Shown: one piece after another, positions 52,446 through 60,273 of the stretch
Position numbering within the stretch: position 1 is the stretch's first letter
Layout: every line of letters starts with the position of its first letter
Assembly: GCA_030428835.1 (NCBI GenBank)
Contig: JAUIEP010000004.1
Location: forward strand, 1-64,000
Reading direction: 5' to 3'
Length of the DNA: 64,000 bases
From: Gammaproteobacteria bacterium
GTDB taxonomy: Bacteria; Pseudomonadota; Gammaproteobacteria; Pseudomonadales; Halieaceae
The notes under the pieces: model-generated
The model's input: only the letters and a program-made list of their open reading frames with translations
Database searches by the model: none
What the model was told of the DNA's origin: nothing
Made by a program: the position numbers and the translations under genes

Positions 52446-53300
52446 ATGACAGGCGTACTTACCATCGGCGAGCTGGAGGCACTCGTCCCGCCATTGCTCG
52501 CGCTCTGCGAAGAGGCGGGTGCCGCGATCTGTGAGCACTACCATGCCCCGGATGCCGGGCACTTCGAGGCCAAGGGTGACGATTCACCGCTCACCCGGGC
52601 CGATCTCGCGTCCGACGCTGTCCTCGCGCTGGGCCTGGCCCGGCTCGAGCCCAGCCTGCCGATCCTGTCGGAGGAGTCCGCCCGGCACGAGGTGGCCGGG
52701 CGCCTCAGCTGGGAGCGTTACTGGCTGGTCGATCCGCTGGACGGCACCAAGGAGTTCCTGGCCCGCACCGGCGAGTTCACGATCAACCTGGCCCTCGTCG
52801 AGTCGCACCGGCCCGCGCTGGGCGTGCTGTTCCTGCCGCTCGCGCGGCTCGCCTACATCGGTATCCCCGGTTACCGCGCCTGGCGCCGCGACATGGCCAG
52901 CGGCGAGGAGCTGGCGCTGCAGACCCGCCGACTCGCTCCCGGAGCGCCCCTCGGGGTGCTCGCCAGCCGTCGCCATCGCGGTCGCCGCCTGCTGGCCTGC
53001 CTCGACTGGCTCGAGCAGCGCTGGCCCGCCATCGAGCGCTACAATTCGGGTAGCGCACTCAAGTTCTGCCAGCTGGCGCAGGGTGATGGCGACTTTTACC
53101 CGCGCTTCTCCCGCTGCTGCGAGTGGGACACCGCGGCCGGCCAGGCGCTGCTGGAGGCGGCGGGTGGCGCGCTGCTGGGCATGGACGGCAAGCCCCTGCG
53201 CTACAACCTCGGTGAATCACTCTACAGCCCCAATTTCTACGGCTTCGGGGATCCCGGGCACGCGCTCTGGCGCGACCTGTTGGCCGCGGATGCATTCTGA
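52446..53300 (+). CDS. cysQ: 3'(2'),5'-bisphosphate nucleotidase CysQ
   Basis: Removes the 3'-phosphate from PAP, a by-product of sulfate assimilation that inhibits other enzymes. The 284-residue protein has the inositol-monophosphatase fold motifs GDDSPLTRADLASDAVL, PILSEESA, WLVDPLDGTKEFLARTGEFT (metal site) and CCEWDTAAGQALLEAAGGAL. It is somewhat longer than E. coli CysQ (246). It is divergent from yrfG. An alternative in-frame start was not evident. Confidence 0.94.
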   Translation: MTGVLTIGELEALVPPLLALCEEAGAAICEHYHAPDAGHFEAKGDDSPLTRADLASDAVLALGLARLEPSLPILSEESARHEVAGRLSWERYWLVDPLDGTKEFLARTGEFTINLALVESHRPALGVLFLPLARLAYIGIPGYRAWRRDMASGEELALQTRRLAPGAPLGVLASRRHRGRRLLACLDWLEQRWPAIERYNSGSALKFCQLAQGDGDFYPRFSRCCEWDTAAGQALLEAAGGALLGMDGKPLRYNLGESLYSPNFYGFGDPGHALWRDLLAADAF

Positions 53301-53388
53301 GTGTGGCGCGCTTGTGTCAACAATCCCTGTAGGTATAGAGTGGCATCCGGCCTGTGGAAACGGTGACGGTAATGGTCAGGACTAGGGC

Positions 53389-53634
53389 ATGACGGAGCCG
53401 CCGGAAAACGGTGTAGGCAACAATGCGGAGGCGGCGAACGAGGTCGTGACGCCCGCCATGCGCCTGCTCGAACTGCAGTCCAGGCACCGCGCGCTCGATT
53501 CCAAGATCACCGAGTTGTACGACTATCCCTACCAGAACCAGATCCTCCTGCAGCGCCTGAAGAAGGAAAAGCTGCGCCTCAAGGATGCCATCGAACGTCT
53601 CAAGGACGAGATGATTCCCGATCTCAACGCCTGA
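53389..53634 (+). CDS. YdcH family (DUF465) small protein
   Basis: An 81-residue protein with a Glu/Asn-rich N-terminus and the family core LLELQSRHRALDSKITELYD, followed by LQRLKKEKLRLKDAIERLKD, a coiled-coil hairpin. These small proteins are widespread and have no assigned function. It stands alone between cysQ and the metallo-hydrolase gene. Confidence 0.85.
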   Translation: MTEPPENGVGNNAEAANEVVTPAMRLLELQSRHRALDSKITELYDYPYQNQILLQRLKKEKLRLKDAIERLKDEMIPDLNA

Positions 53635-53672
53635 TTCACCCTGCCGGCTCCCGTCCGGCCAATGGAGGTACC

Positions 53673-54551
53673 ATGCCCCGCCTGCTCACACTGTTGCTCA
53701 TCCTTGGCCTGGCGGCACCCGCGCTCGCCGAGACCGCGCCGCAGGTAACGGTCACGCCGCTCAAGGGGACCCTGTACCTGTTGCAGGGGCGTGGCGGCAA
53801 TGTCGTGGCCTCGGTCGGCGACGACGGCGTGCTGCTGGTGGATGACGATTTCGCCGACCTGGCGCCCGCGTATACCGCGGCGCTGGCGGAAGTCGGCGGG
53901 GAGGGAGCGAGTCCCGCCTATGTCCTCAACACGCACTGGCACACGGATCACGCCGGCGGTAACGCCTTCTGGGGTGAACGCGACGCCACTATCGTGGCGC
54001 ATGCCAACGTGCGCGCGCGCATGTCCACCGAACAGGACATGAAAGCGCTGGGCCGCGTGGTACCGCCGAGCCCGGCCGTGGCGCTACCGGTCGTGACCTA
54101 CGGCGAGAACATGGGGCTGCACTTCAACGGCATGGATATCGACCTGCAGCACTACCCCGCGGGCCACACGGACGGCGATACGATCGTGTACTTCGGCGCG
54201 CAGAACGTGGTGCACATGGGCGACCATTTTTTCAAGGATCGCTTTCCTTTCATCGACCTCGGTTCGGGTGGCAGCGTTGCCGGTTACATCGCCAACGTCG
54301 AGGCGGTGCTGGCGCGGATCGATGCCGACACCGTGATCGTGCCGGGGCACGGCGACATCGCGACGAAGGAGGATCTGGAGCGCTTCCACTGGATGCTGGT
54401 GGCCACGTCGTCCCAGGTCACGAAGGCGCGCGCGCAGGGGCAGCCGGGCGGCGTGATCGTCGCGCACGGCCTGGGTCCCGAGTGGTCGTCCTGGGGCGGC
54501 GGCTTCGTCAAGGAGCCGCAGTGGATCCAGACCCTGCTGGCCTCGCCCTGA
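53673..54551 (+). CDS. Exported metallo-beta-lactamase-fold hydrolase
   Basis: A 292-residue protein with a signal peptide (RLLTLLLILGLAAPALA, cleavage near residue 19) and a complete metal site: HWHTDHAGGNAFWG (HxHxDH), HYPAGHTDGDTIVYF, HMGDHFFKDRFPFID and VPGHGDIATKEDLE. It resembles periplasmic MBL-fold proteins of the SoxH/quinoprotein-relay type more than true beta-lactamases. Substrate unknown. Its stop converges on ogt 6 bases away. Confidence 0.85.
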   Translation: MPRLLTLLLILGLAAPALAETAPQVTVTPLKGTLYLLQGRGGNVVASVGDDGVLLVDDDFADLAPAYTAALAEVGGEGASPAYVLNTHWHTDHAGGNAFWGERDATIVAHANVRARMSTEQDMKALGRVVPPSPAVALPVVTYGENMGLHFNGMDIDLQHYPAGHTDGDTIVYFGAQNVVHMGDHFFKDRFPFIDLGSGGSVAGYIANVEAVLARIDADTVIVPGHGDIATKEDLERFHWMLVATSSQVTKARAQGQPGGVIVAHGLGPEWSSWGGGFVKEPQWIQTLLASP

Positions 54552-54557
54552 GGCCAC

Positions 54558-55028
54558 TCAGCGGGGCAGCGCTCCCTCCAGTTGTAACAAGGTCCGCTTG
54601 GCCGCCAGGCCGCCCGCGAAGCCGGTAAGGCTCCCGTCTGACCCGATCACCCGGTGGCAGGGCACGACGATGGGCAGCGGGTTGCGCCCGTTGGCGGCGC
54701 CCACCGCGCGCACCGCTTTTTCCCGGCTGATCGCCCGGGCGATGTCGCGGTAACTGCGCACCTCGCCGTAGGGAATCGCCCCCAGCGCCGCCCAGACCTC
54801 GCGCTGGAATGCCGTGCCCGCGGCGCCCAGCGGCAGGTTGAACGACCTGCGCCGCCCCGCGAAGTACTCCTCGAGCTGCCGTGCGCAGTCGGCCAGCACC
54901 GGGTCTTTGTCCCGGTACCGGGCCTTGCGTGCGCGGTGCTGGCCCGGGAACTGGATGCTGGTGAGCCGCCCGTTCCCGGCGGTGATGCGCAGCAGCCCGA
55001 TGGGGGAGTCGAGGTCGTAAGTGGTCAT
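54558..55028 (-). CDS. ogt: Methylated-DNA--protein-cysteine methyltransferase
   Basis: A suicide enzyme that takes alkyl groups from O6-alkylguanine onto its own cysteine. The 156-residue protein has the active-site motif IVVPCHRVIGSDGSLTGFAG, the Tyr/Arg finger region GTAFQREVWAALGAIPYGEV, and AVGAANGRNPLPI. The ATG at 55028 overlaps the upstream glycosylase stop (ATGA), which fixes the start against the longer open frame. It forms a two-gene alkylation-repair operon. Confidence 0.95.
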   Translation of the reverse strand: MTTYDLDSPIGLLRITAGNGRLTSIQFPGQHRARKARYRDKDPVLADCARQLEEYFAGRRRSFNLPLGAAGTAFQREVWAALGAIPYGEVRSYRDIARAISREKAVRAVGAANGRNPLPIVVPCHRVIGSDGSLTGFAGGLAAKRTLLQLEGALPR

Positions 55029-56428
55029 GGGGACAGGCTCCTCCAGAGCAGGTTGGTGGCATAGGAGCGCCAGGGGCGCCAGCCCTCGGCGGCGGTTTGT
55101 GCGTCGCCCCCGCCGAGCGTGTCCCAGGCCCTGGCGATGCCGAGGTCCTGGACGGGGAATACATCCGGGTGGCCCAGCCCGCGCAGCGCGATCAGCCGGG
55201 TGGTCCAGGGGCCGATGCCGCGCAGGGCGGCGATCGTGTCGAGTTCGGGTTCGCTGTCGGCGGCGAACAGGTCGCAGACACGGCGCAGTGTGTCGCGGCG
55301 CCCGCGCGGCATGGCGAAGTGGTCGTCCGGCAGCGCCCCGAGCGCGGCGGGCGCGGGAAAGTCGGGTGGCGCCTCGGTGCCGCGCGCCGCGGCGACCAGT
55401 CGCGCCAGCACGGTGCGCGCGGCGGCGGTGCTCACCTGCTGCCCGACGACCGCCCGGGCCGCGCACTCGAACAGCGACCAGTGGCCGGGCGAGCGCACTC
55501 CCGGATGGCGCGCGAGCAACGGCCGTAGCTGCGCATCGCGCGACAACACCGCGGCAATCGCCGCCGGGTTCGCATCCAGGTCGAACATGCGGCGCACCCG
55601 CTGCACGATGGGCATGAGCTGGCCGGGATCCGGCAGGTCCAGTTCGAGTTTGAGTGCATCGCGCCCCGGTATGGGCCCGACCGACAGGCGGCCTGGCCGT
55701 CCCGCGACCGCGATATACCGCGTGTAGGCGTCGGGCGTGACCTCCTCGAGACCCTCGATGGCGTGGCGGGCGAAAAACGCTGCCACCAGCGGCCAGTCGT
55801 AGGGTGGGCGGTAGGCGAGTTGCAGCGCGATGCCGCCACCGCGGGTCCCCGCGTGCTGGCGCCGCAGTTCACCCGGCGTCAGGCGGAACTGCTCGCGCAC
55901 GGCGCTGTTGAAGCGGCGCACGCTGCCGAAGCCGGCGGCGAAGGCCACGTCGGTCAGCGGTAGCTCGGTTTCCGCGAGCAGTTTTTTCGCGAACAGCAGG
56001 CGCTGGTTGAGGGCCACGGCCTGGGGTGCGACGCCGAGTTCGCGCTGGAACAGCTTGCGCAGGTAGCGCTCGCCCACGCCGAGTCGCTCGGCCAGCGCGG
56101 GCAGCGTGCTGCCGTTCAGGCTGCCCTCCCGGATCAGCGCGAGCGCCCGCTGTACGGTGGCCTGGGTGCCGGACCAGGCGGGGCTGCCCGGTGCGGACTC
56201 CGGGCGGCAGCGCAGGCAGGGCCGGAACCCCGCCTGGGCCGCCTGGCTGGCGTCGCGAAAATAGCGCACGTTCTTCTCGGCCGGTGGCCGCGCCGGGCAG
56301 ATGGGGCGGCAGTAGATGCTGGTGGTGATCACGCCGAGGAAAAACTCGCCGTCGAAGCGCGGGTCGCGCGCGAGCCTGGCCGCGCGGCAGGTGTCCTCGT
56401 CCAGTGGTTGTGTGACGGCGTGTTCCAT
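55025..56428 (-). CDS. alkA: Ada-N/AraC/AlkA hybrid: 3-methyladenine DNA glycosylase II with methyl-phosphotriester sensor
   Basis: A 467-residue fusion. Residues about 10-85 are the Ada zinc domain with four cysteines (YCRPICPARP and PCLRCRPES), which in Ada accepts methyl groups from DNA phosphates. Next is an AraC helix-turn-helix region (LPALAERLGVGERYLRKLFQ; VAFAAGFGSVRRFNSAVREQ). The rest is an AlkA glycosylase with its N-terminal domain and the helix-hairpin-helix GPD motif (ALRGIGPWTTRLIALRGLGH; the catalytic Asp follows in VFPVQDLGI). It may both sense alkylation and excise alkylated bases. The start at 56428 (MEHAVTQPLDEDTC) gives the usual Ada N-terminus. It overlaps ogt. Confidence 0.92.
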   Translation of the reverse strand: MEHAVTQPLDEDTCRAARLARDPRFDGEFFLGVITTSIYCRPICPARPPAEKNVRYFRDASQAAQAGFRPCLRCRPESAPGSPAWSGTQATVQRALALIREGSLNGSTLPALAERLGVGERYLRKLFQRELGVAPQAVALNQRLLFAKKLLAETELPLTDVAFAAGFGSVRRFNSAVREQFRLTPGELRRQHAGTRGGGIALQLAYRPPYDWPLVAAFFARHAIEGLEEVTPDAYTRYIAVAGRPGRLSVGPIPGRDALKLELDLPDPGQLMPIVQRVRRMFDLDANPAAIAAVLSRDAQLRPLLARHPGVRSPGHWSLFECAARAVVGQQVSTAAARTVLARLVAAARGTEAPPDFPAPAALGALPDDHFAMPRGRRDTLRRVCDLFAADSEPELDTIAALRGIGPWTTRLIALRGLGHPDVFPVQDLGIARAWDTLGGGDAQTAAEGWRPWRSYATNLLWRSLSP

Positions 56429-56586
56429 GGCGTCAATATAGTCCCGGCGAGCGCCCGGGACTAGCCAGAATCGGCCCTGTACTGGATGCCCGCGCAATGC
56501 TGCACGGGCGGCCGTCAGGTATTACACTGGGCGCCTTTCGCGGCCGCGCCGTGCGCCGCCCCGCATCATCACCGTGAGGATTCTCC

Positions 56587-57225
56587 ATGCGTTACCTGTT
56601 TACCCTGGCCCTGTTGCTGACCCTGGCCGGCTGCCAGTCCGCCTACTACGGCGCGGCCGAGCAGTTCGGCGTGTACAAGCGCGACATCCTCGTCGACCGG
56701 GTCGAGGAGTCCCGCGACGCCCAGGCCGAGGCCGAAGAGCAGTTCCAGTCGGCGCTGGAGCAACTGTCGCAACTCACCAACTTCGACGGCGGCGACCTCG
56801 AGGACGTCTACGACGCGATGAACGACGAGTACGAGGCGTCGAGGGCCGCCGCTGAAGAAGTGAGCGAGCGCATCGACGCCGTGGACCACGTCGCCAGGTC
56901 GCTGTTCGAGGAATGGGAGGTTGAGATCGAGGAGTACTCCAACGCGCGTTTCAAGGCCGACAGCCAGGCCAAGCTGCGCGACACGCGCAAGCGCTACGAC
57001 GGCATGCTGACCGCGCTGCGCCGCTCCGAGGCGAAGATGGAACCCGTACTGTCGGCGCTGAAGGACAACGTCATGTACCTGAAGCACAACCTGAATGCGC
57101 GGGCCGTGGCTTCCCTTAAGGTTGAATTTGGGCAGATCGAGGATGATATCGAAGCGTTGATCGCTGAGATGCGCAAGGCCATCGCCAGCTCCGACGCGTT
57201 TATCGCCAGTATGCAGGAAGAGTAG
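56587..57225 (+). CDS. DUF2959 lipoprotein
   Basis: A 212-residue lipoprotein (signal LFTLALLLTLAGC, Cys16 with Gln at +2) that is almost entirely helical and acidic after the anchor. The family pattern is seen in AYYGAAEQFGVYKRDILVDR, VEESRDAQAEAEEQFQSALE and AKLRDTRKRYDGMLTALRRS. The length and heptad-like spacing suggest a coiled-coil rod at the inner face of the outer membrane. Function unknown. It lies 12 bases before a sterol-desaturase-family gene. Confidence 0.85.
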   Translation: MRYLFTLALLLTLAGCQSAYYGAAEQFGVYKRDILVDRVEESRDAQAEAEEQFQSALEQLSQLTNFDGGDLEDVYDAMNDEYEASRAAAEEVSERIDAVDHVARSLFEEWEVEIEEYSNARFKADSQAKLRDTRKRYDGMLTALRRSEAKMEPVLSALKDNVMYLKHNLNARAVASLKVEFGQIEDDIEALIAEMRKAIASSDAFIASMQEE

Positions 57226-57237
57226 CAGGGCAGGCCC

Positions 57238-58476
57238 ATGGGTATTCTCGAACTCGCCGTACCGTTTTTCATCCTCTCCATGGTCGTGGAGCTGGTGTAC
57301 GGCGTGGCGAAGGGCCGCAATACCTATCGCCTGAACGACAGCGTATCCAGCCTGTTCCTGGGCGTCCTCAGCCAGGCGCGGCGCTTCGTCACGCTCGGCG
57401 TCGGCGGCTACGTCTACCACCTCATCACCGAGTACTTCTCGCTGCCGCTCATGGATCCGACCCACTGGTTTACGTGGGTGCTGGCCATGGTGTTGTACGA
57501 CTTCTGCTACTACTGGCTGCACCGCATGGGTCACGAGCGCACGATACTGTGGGCCGCCCACGTGGCGCACCACCAGAGCGAGGACTACAACCTCTCCACG
57601 GCGCTGCGCCAGACCAGCACGGGCTTCCTGCTCGGCTGGATTTTCTATATTCCCATGTTCCTGGTCGGCATCCCCGCCGAGGTGGTGGTGACCGCCGGCG
57701 CGCTGAACCTGCTCTACCAGTACTGGGTGCACACCCAGCACATCCCCAAGCTCGGCTGGTACGAGTGGCTCTTCGTGACGCCCTCCAACCACCGCGTCCA
57801 CCACGCGCAGAACGACATGTACATGGATCGCAATTACGGCGGCCTGTTCATCATCTGGGACCGCATGTTCGGCACGTTCCAGGAGGAACTCGATGAGGAA
57901 CCCGTGGTGTTCGGTATCCGCGGCGCGATCAACAGCTTCAACCCGGCGAAGGCGCTGACGCATATCTACACGGACATGGCCCAGGACAGCTGGCGCACCG
58001 CGCGCTGGCAGGACAAGCTGAAGGTCTGGGTGGCGCGCACCGGCTGGCGCCCGGCGGATGTCGCGCAGCAGTACCCCCGGGAAAAAACCGACCTCAGCCA
58101 CTTCGAGCGCTTCGACCCGGCCGTGCCGGCCGTCGTCTCCTGGTACGGATTCTTCCAGCTGCTCGCGGTGGTGGGTCTGCTCAGCGCGATGCAGTGGAGC
58201 GAGCTCGCCTACTGGCCCGGCGTGGCACTGTGGGCCCTGCTGCTGTTTACCACGATCACCACGGCCTTGTGGCTGGACGGCAGGGGCAAGGCGGCCGTGA
58301 TGAAGTGGGAAATCATGCGCCTGGCTTACGTCGCGGGCCTCGTGGCGGTCGGTTTCATGGCGGCCGCGCCGGCGAGTGTGTCGCTGGCGGGCCTCACCTA
58401 CCTTGTGGCCAACGGCCTGTTCCTCGCGGTACTCGTGCGCGCGGTGAACGCGCCACAGGTGGCGGTCGCCGCCTGA
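57238..58476 (+). CDS. Sterol desaturase family (fatty acid hydroxylase superfamily) membrane protein
   Basis: A 412-residue di-iron membrane enzyme. The histidine boxes are HRMGH (95-99), HVAHH (108-112) and HRVHH (185-189), with an additional VHTQH near 165. Membrane spans flank them, and a C-terminal half of about 200 residues has more spans (LLAVVGLLSAM, VALWALLLFTTITTALW). Such proteins hydroxylate or desaturate lipids; the layout resembles alkylglycerol monooxygenase-like members. The substrate cannot be told. It probably shares a transcript with the DUF2959 lipoprotein. Confidence 0.88.
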   Translation: MGILELAVPFFILSMVVELVYGVAKGRNTYRLNDSVSSLFLGVLSQARRFVTLGVGGYVYHLITEYFSLPLMDPTHWFTWVLAMVLYDFCYYWLHRMGHERTILWAAHVAHHQSEDYNLSTALRQTSTGFLLGWIFYIPMFLVGIPAEVVVTAGALNLLYQYWVHTQHIPKLGWYEWLFVTPSNHRVHHAQNDMYMDRNYGGLFIIWDRMFGTFQEELDEEPVVFGIRGAINSFNPAKALTHIYTDMAQDSWRTARWQDKLKVWVARTGWRPADVAQQYPREKTDLSHFERFDPAVPAVVSWYGFFQLLAVVGLLSAMQWSELAYWPGVALWALLLFTTITTALWLDGRGKAAVMKWEIMRLAYVAGLVAVGFMAAAPASVSLAGLTYLVANGLFLAVLVRAVNAPQVAVAA

Positions 58477-59022
58477 TCAGTCCGGGCCTGCCTTGAGCAG
58501 CCCCGGTGTTATCGTCACGGTAGCGCCCGCGCGGTCGATGTAGGCTGTACCGCCCACCACGCTCACGCTCAGCTGCACCGTCCGCTCGATCAGAGCCGCG
58601 AGTTGCACGACGTCCTCCCAGTCGAGTCGCCACACGCGCAGCGGCGCGAGTTGCGCTAGCTCATCGGCGCTGCGCCGCCACCACACATCGGTGCTCTTGC
58701 CGAACGCGTAGACCGACACCAGCGGCGCGCGACCGCAGGCCTTGCGCAGGCGTGGCGCCTCCGGCTGGCCCACCTCGATCCAGTGCAGCACTTCACCGCC
58801 GGCGGCGTGCTGCCACAGGTCGGGTTCATCGGCCGTGGACAGGCCGCGGGTAAAGGCGAGCCCCTCGTCGGCGCTAAGGCAGTACGCAAGCAACCGCGCG
58901 GCCATGCGTTCCAGCGTCTCCGACGGGTGCCGCGCCAGGGTGAGGGAGAGGGTCTCGAAGCGGCCGCGGTCGCTGTCGGCGAGTTCGACCTGTGCCTTGT
59001 AGATCGTCGGCTTCAGTGCCAT
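58477..59022 (-). CDS. yaeQ: YaeQ family protein
   Basis: The 181-residue length equals E. coli YaeQ. It begins ALKPTIYKAQVELADSDRGR and includes LARHPSETLERMAARLLAYC, GLSTADEPDLWQHAAGGEVL and HWIEVGQPEAPRLRKACGRA, with the PD-(D/E)XK-like fold residues Glu and Asp present. The biological role is unclear although the fold resembles nucleases. It converges directly on the desaturase gene and lies 1 base after a small membrane-protein gene. Confidence 0.93.
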   Translation of the reverse strand: MALKPTIYKAQVELADSDRGRFETLSLTLARHPSETLERMAARLLAYCLSADEGLAFTRGLSTADEPDLWQHAAGGEVLHWIEVGQPEAPRLRKACGRAPLVSVYAFGKSTDVWWRRSADELAQLAPLRVWRLDWEDVVQLAALIERTVQLSVSVVGGTAYIDRAGATVTITPGLLKAGPD

Positions 59023-59023
59023 G

Positions 59024-59368
59024 TCAGTGGGTTTTCTGGTGCCTGACCATCCACAGAACGATCGCCGACAACAGGGCGATGACGCCGTCGGTCGTGTACC
59101 TGAGCTGGTCGATCGCCAGCACCTCGGGCGTGTTCTTGTAGAACGCGCTGCTGATGCCGATGGGTATGGCGATGCCGAGGAACAGGGAAAAGCGCGAGTG
59201 GCCGAAGAGGCCGATGCCGGCGATGAGGTACACGGCCCCGATGAGAGCGTCGAGTACCGCGAGCTGCGTGAGTTCGCGCAGCCACAACGAGGCGACCATC
59301 GCCGCGCCCGCGCCGCACATCAGCGTCGCCGCGAGATTGCGCAGGAAGCGCGTCGTCAGCGACCGCAC
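59024..59368 (-). CDS. Small inner-membrane protein of unknown function
   Basis: A 114-residue protein with three to four hydrophobic segments (NLAATLMCGAGAAMVASLWL, VLDALIGAVYLIAGIGLF, FSLFLGIAIPIGISSAF, VIALLSAIVLWMV). The GTG start at 59368 lies 2 bases after the HMG-CoA lyase stop, with AAGGGC upstream, so it is the tail of the leucine-degradation operon and precedes yaeQ. No family was recognised. Confidence 0.7.
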   Translation of the reverse strand: MRSLTTRFLRNLAATLMCGAGAAMVASLWLRELTQLAVLDALIGAVYLIAGIGLFGHSRFSLFLGIAIPIGISSAFYKNTPEVLAIDQLRYTTDGVIALLSAIVLWMVRHQKTH

Positions 59369-59370
59369 GG

Positions 59371-60273
59371 TCAGCCCTTGCCGCGCGCGGCCAGTGCGAC
59401 GGAGGAGGCGTTGTCGCGGTGCAGGGCCTGCGAGATCCTCTCGCCCGCCTGTATCAGGCGGTCGAGATCGACCCCGGTCTCGATGCCGAGCCCATGCAGC
59501 ATGTACACCACGTCCTCGGTGGCGACGTTGCCCGACGCGCCGGGCGCGTAGTTGCAGCCGCCCAGGCCGGCGACCGAGGCGTCGACCGTCGCGATACCCG
59601 CCTGCAGTGCAACGAGAATATTGGCGAGCGCCTGCCCGCGCGTATCGTGGCAGTGCATGGCGAGCTGGTCGGTGTTGAAACGCGGCAGGAGGGCGTCGAG
59701 GAGCCGCGCGGTGCTGCCCGCGTTGCCGCAGCCGATGGTGTCGCCGAGGGAGACCTCGTAGCAACCCATGTCCAGCAGCTTCCCGGTGAGCTCGGCCACG
59801 GCCTGCGGCGCGACGTCGCCCTCGTAGGGGCAGCCCAGCGTGCAGGACAGGTAACCGCGCACGGGAACATTGTGCGCCGCGGCGAACCGGATGACGTCGC
59901 TGAAGCGCTCAAAGGTCTCGTCGATGCTGCAGTTGGTGTTCTTCTGGGAGAAGGTTTCCGACGCCGCCGTGAATACCGCGACCTCGTCGGCGCCCACGGC
60001 CAGCGCGCGCTCCGCGCCCTTCAGGTTCGGTGTGAGGGCCGCGTAGCGCACACCCTCGTGACGCTCAAGCTGGGCGAACACCCTGTCGGAGTCCGCCATC
60101 TGCGGCACCCATTTCGGGTTGACGAAACTGCCCGCCTCGATGGTGGTGAGCCCCGCCAGCGCGAGGTCGTCAATCAGGCGGAGCTTGTCCGCCAGGCGTA
60201 TCTCGCCCGGCTCGTTCTGCAGCCCGTCGCGCGGGCCGACCTCGACCAGGCGCACTTTCTGGGGAAGGCTCAC
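59371..60273 (-). CDS. mvaB: Hydroxymethylglutaryl-CoA lyase
   Basis: Splits HMG-CoA into acetoacetate and acetyl-CoA, the last step of leucine degradation. The 300-residue TIM-barrel protein has VRLVEVGPRDGLQNE, the metal-site stretch MHCHDTRGQALANIL, YEVSLGDTIGCGNAG and the active-site loop GLGGCNYAPGASGNVATEDV with the catalytic Cys. The start overlaps the MCC alpha stop by 4 bases (ATGA). Confidence 0.95.
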   Translation of the reverse strand: MSLPQKVRLVEVGPRDGLQNEPGEIRLADKLRLIDDLALAGLTTIEAGSFVNPKWVPQMADSDRVFAQLERHEGVRYAALTPNLKGAERALAVGADEVAVFTAASETFSQKNTNCSIDETFERFSDVIRFAAAHNVPVRGYLSCTLGCPYEGDVAPQAVAELTGKLLDMGCYEVSLGDTIGCGNAGSTARLLDALLPRFNTDQLAMHCHDTRGQALANILVALQAGIATVDASVAGLGGCNYAPGASGNVATEDVVYMLHGLGIETGVDLDRLIQAGERISQALHRDNASSVALAARGKG

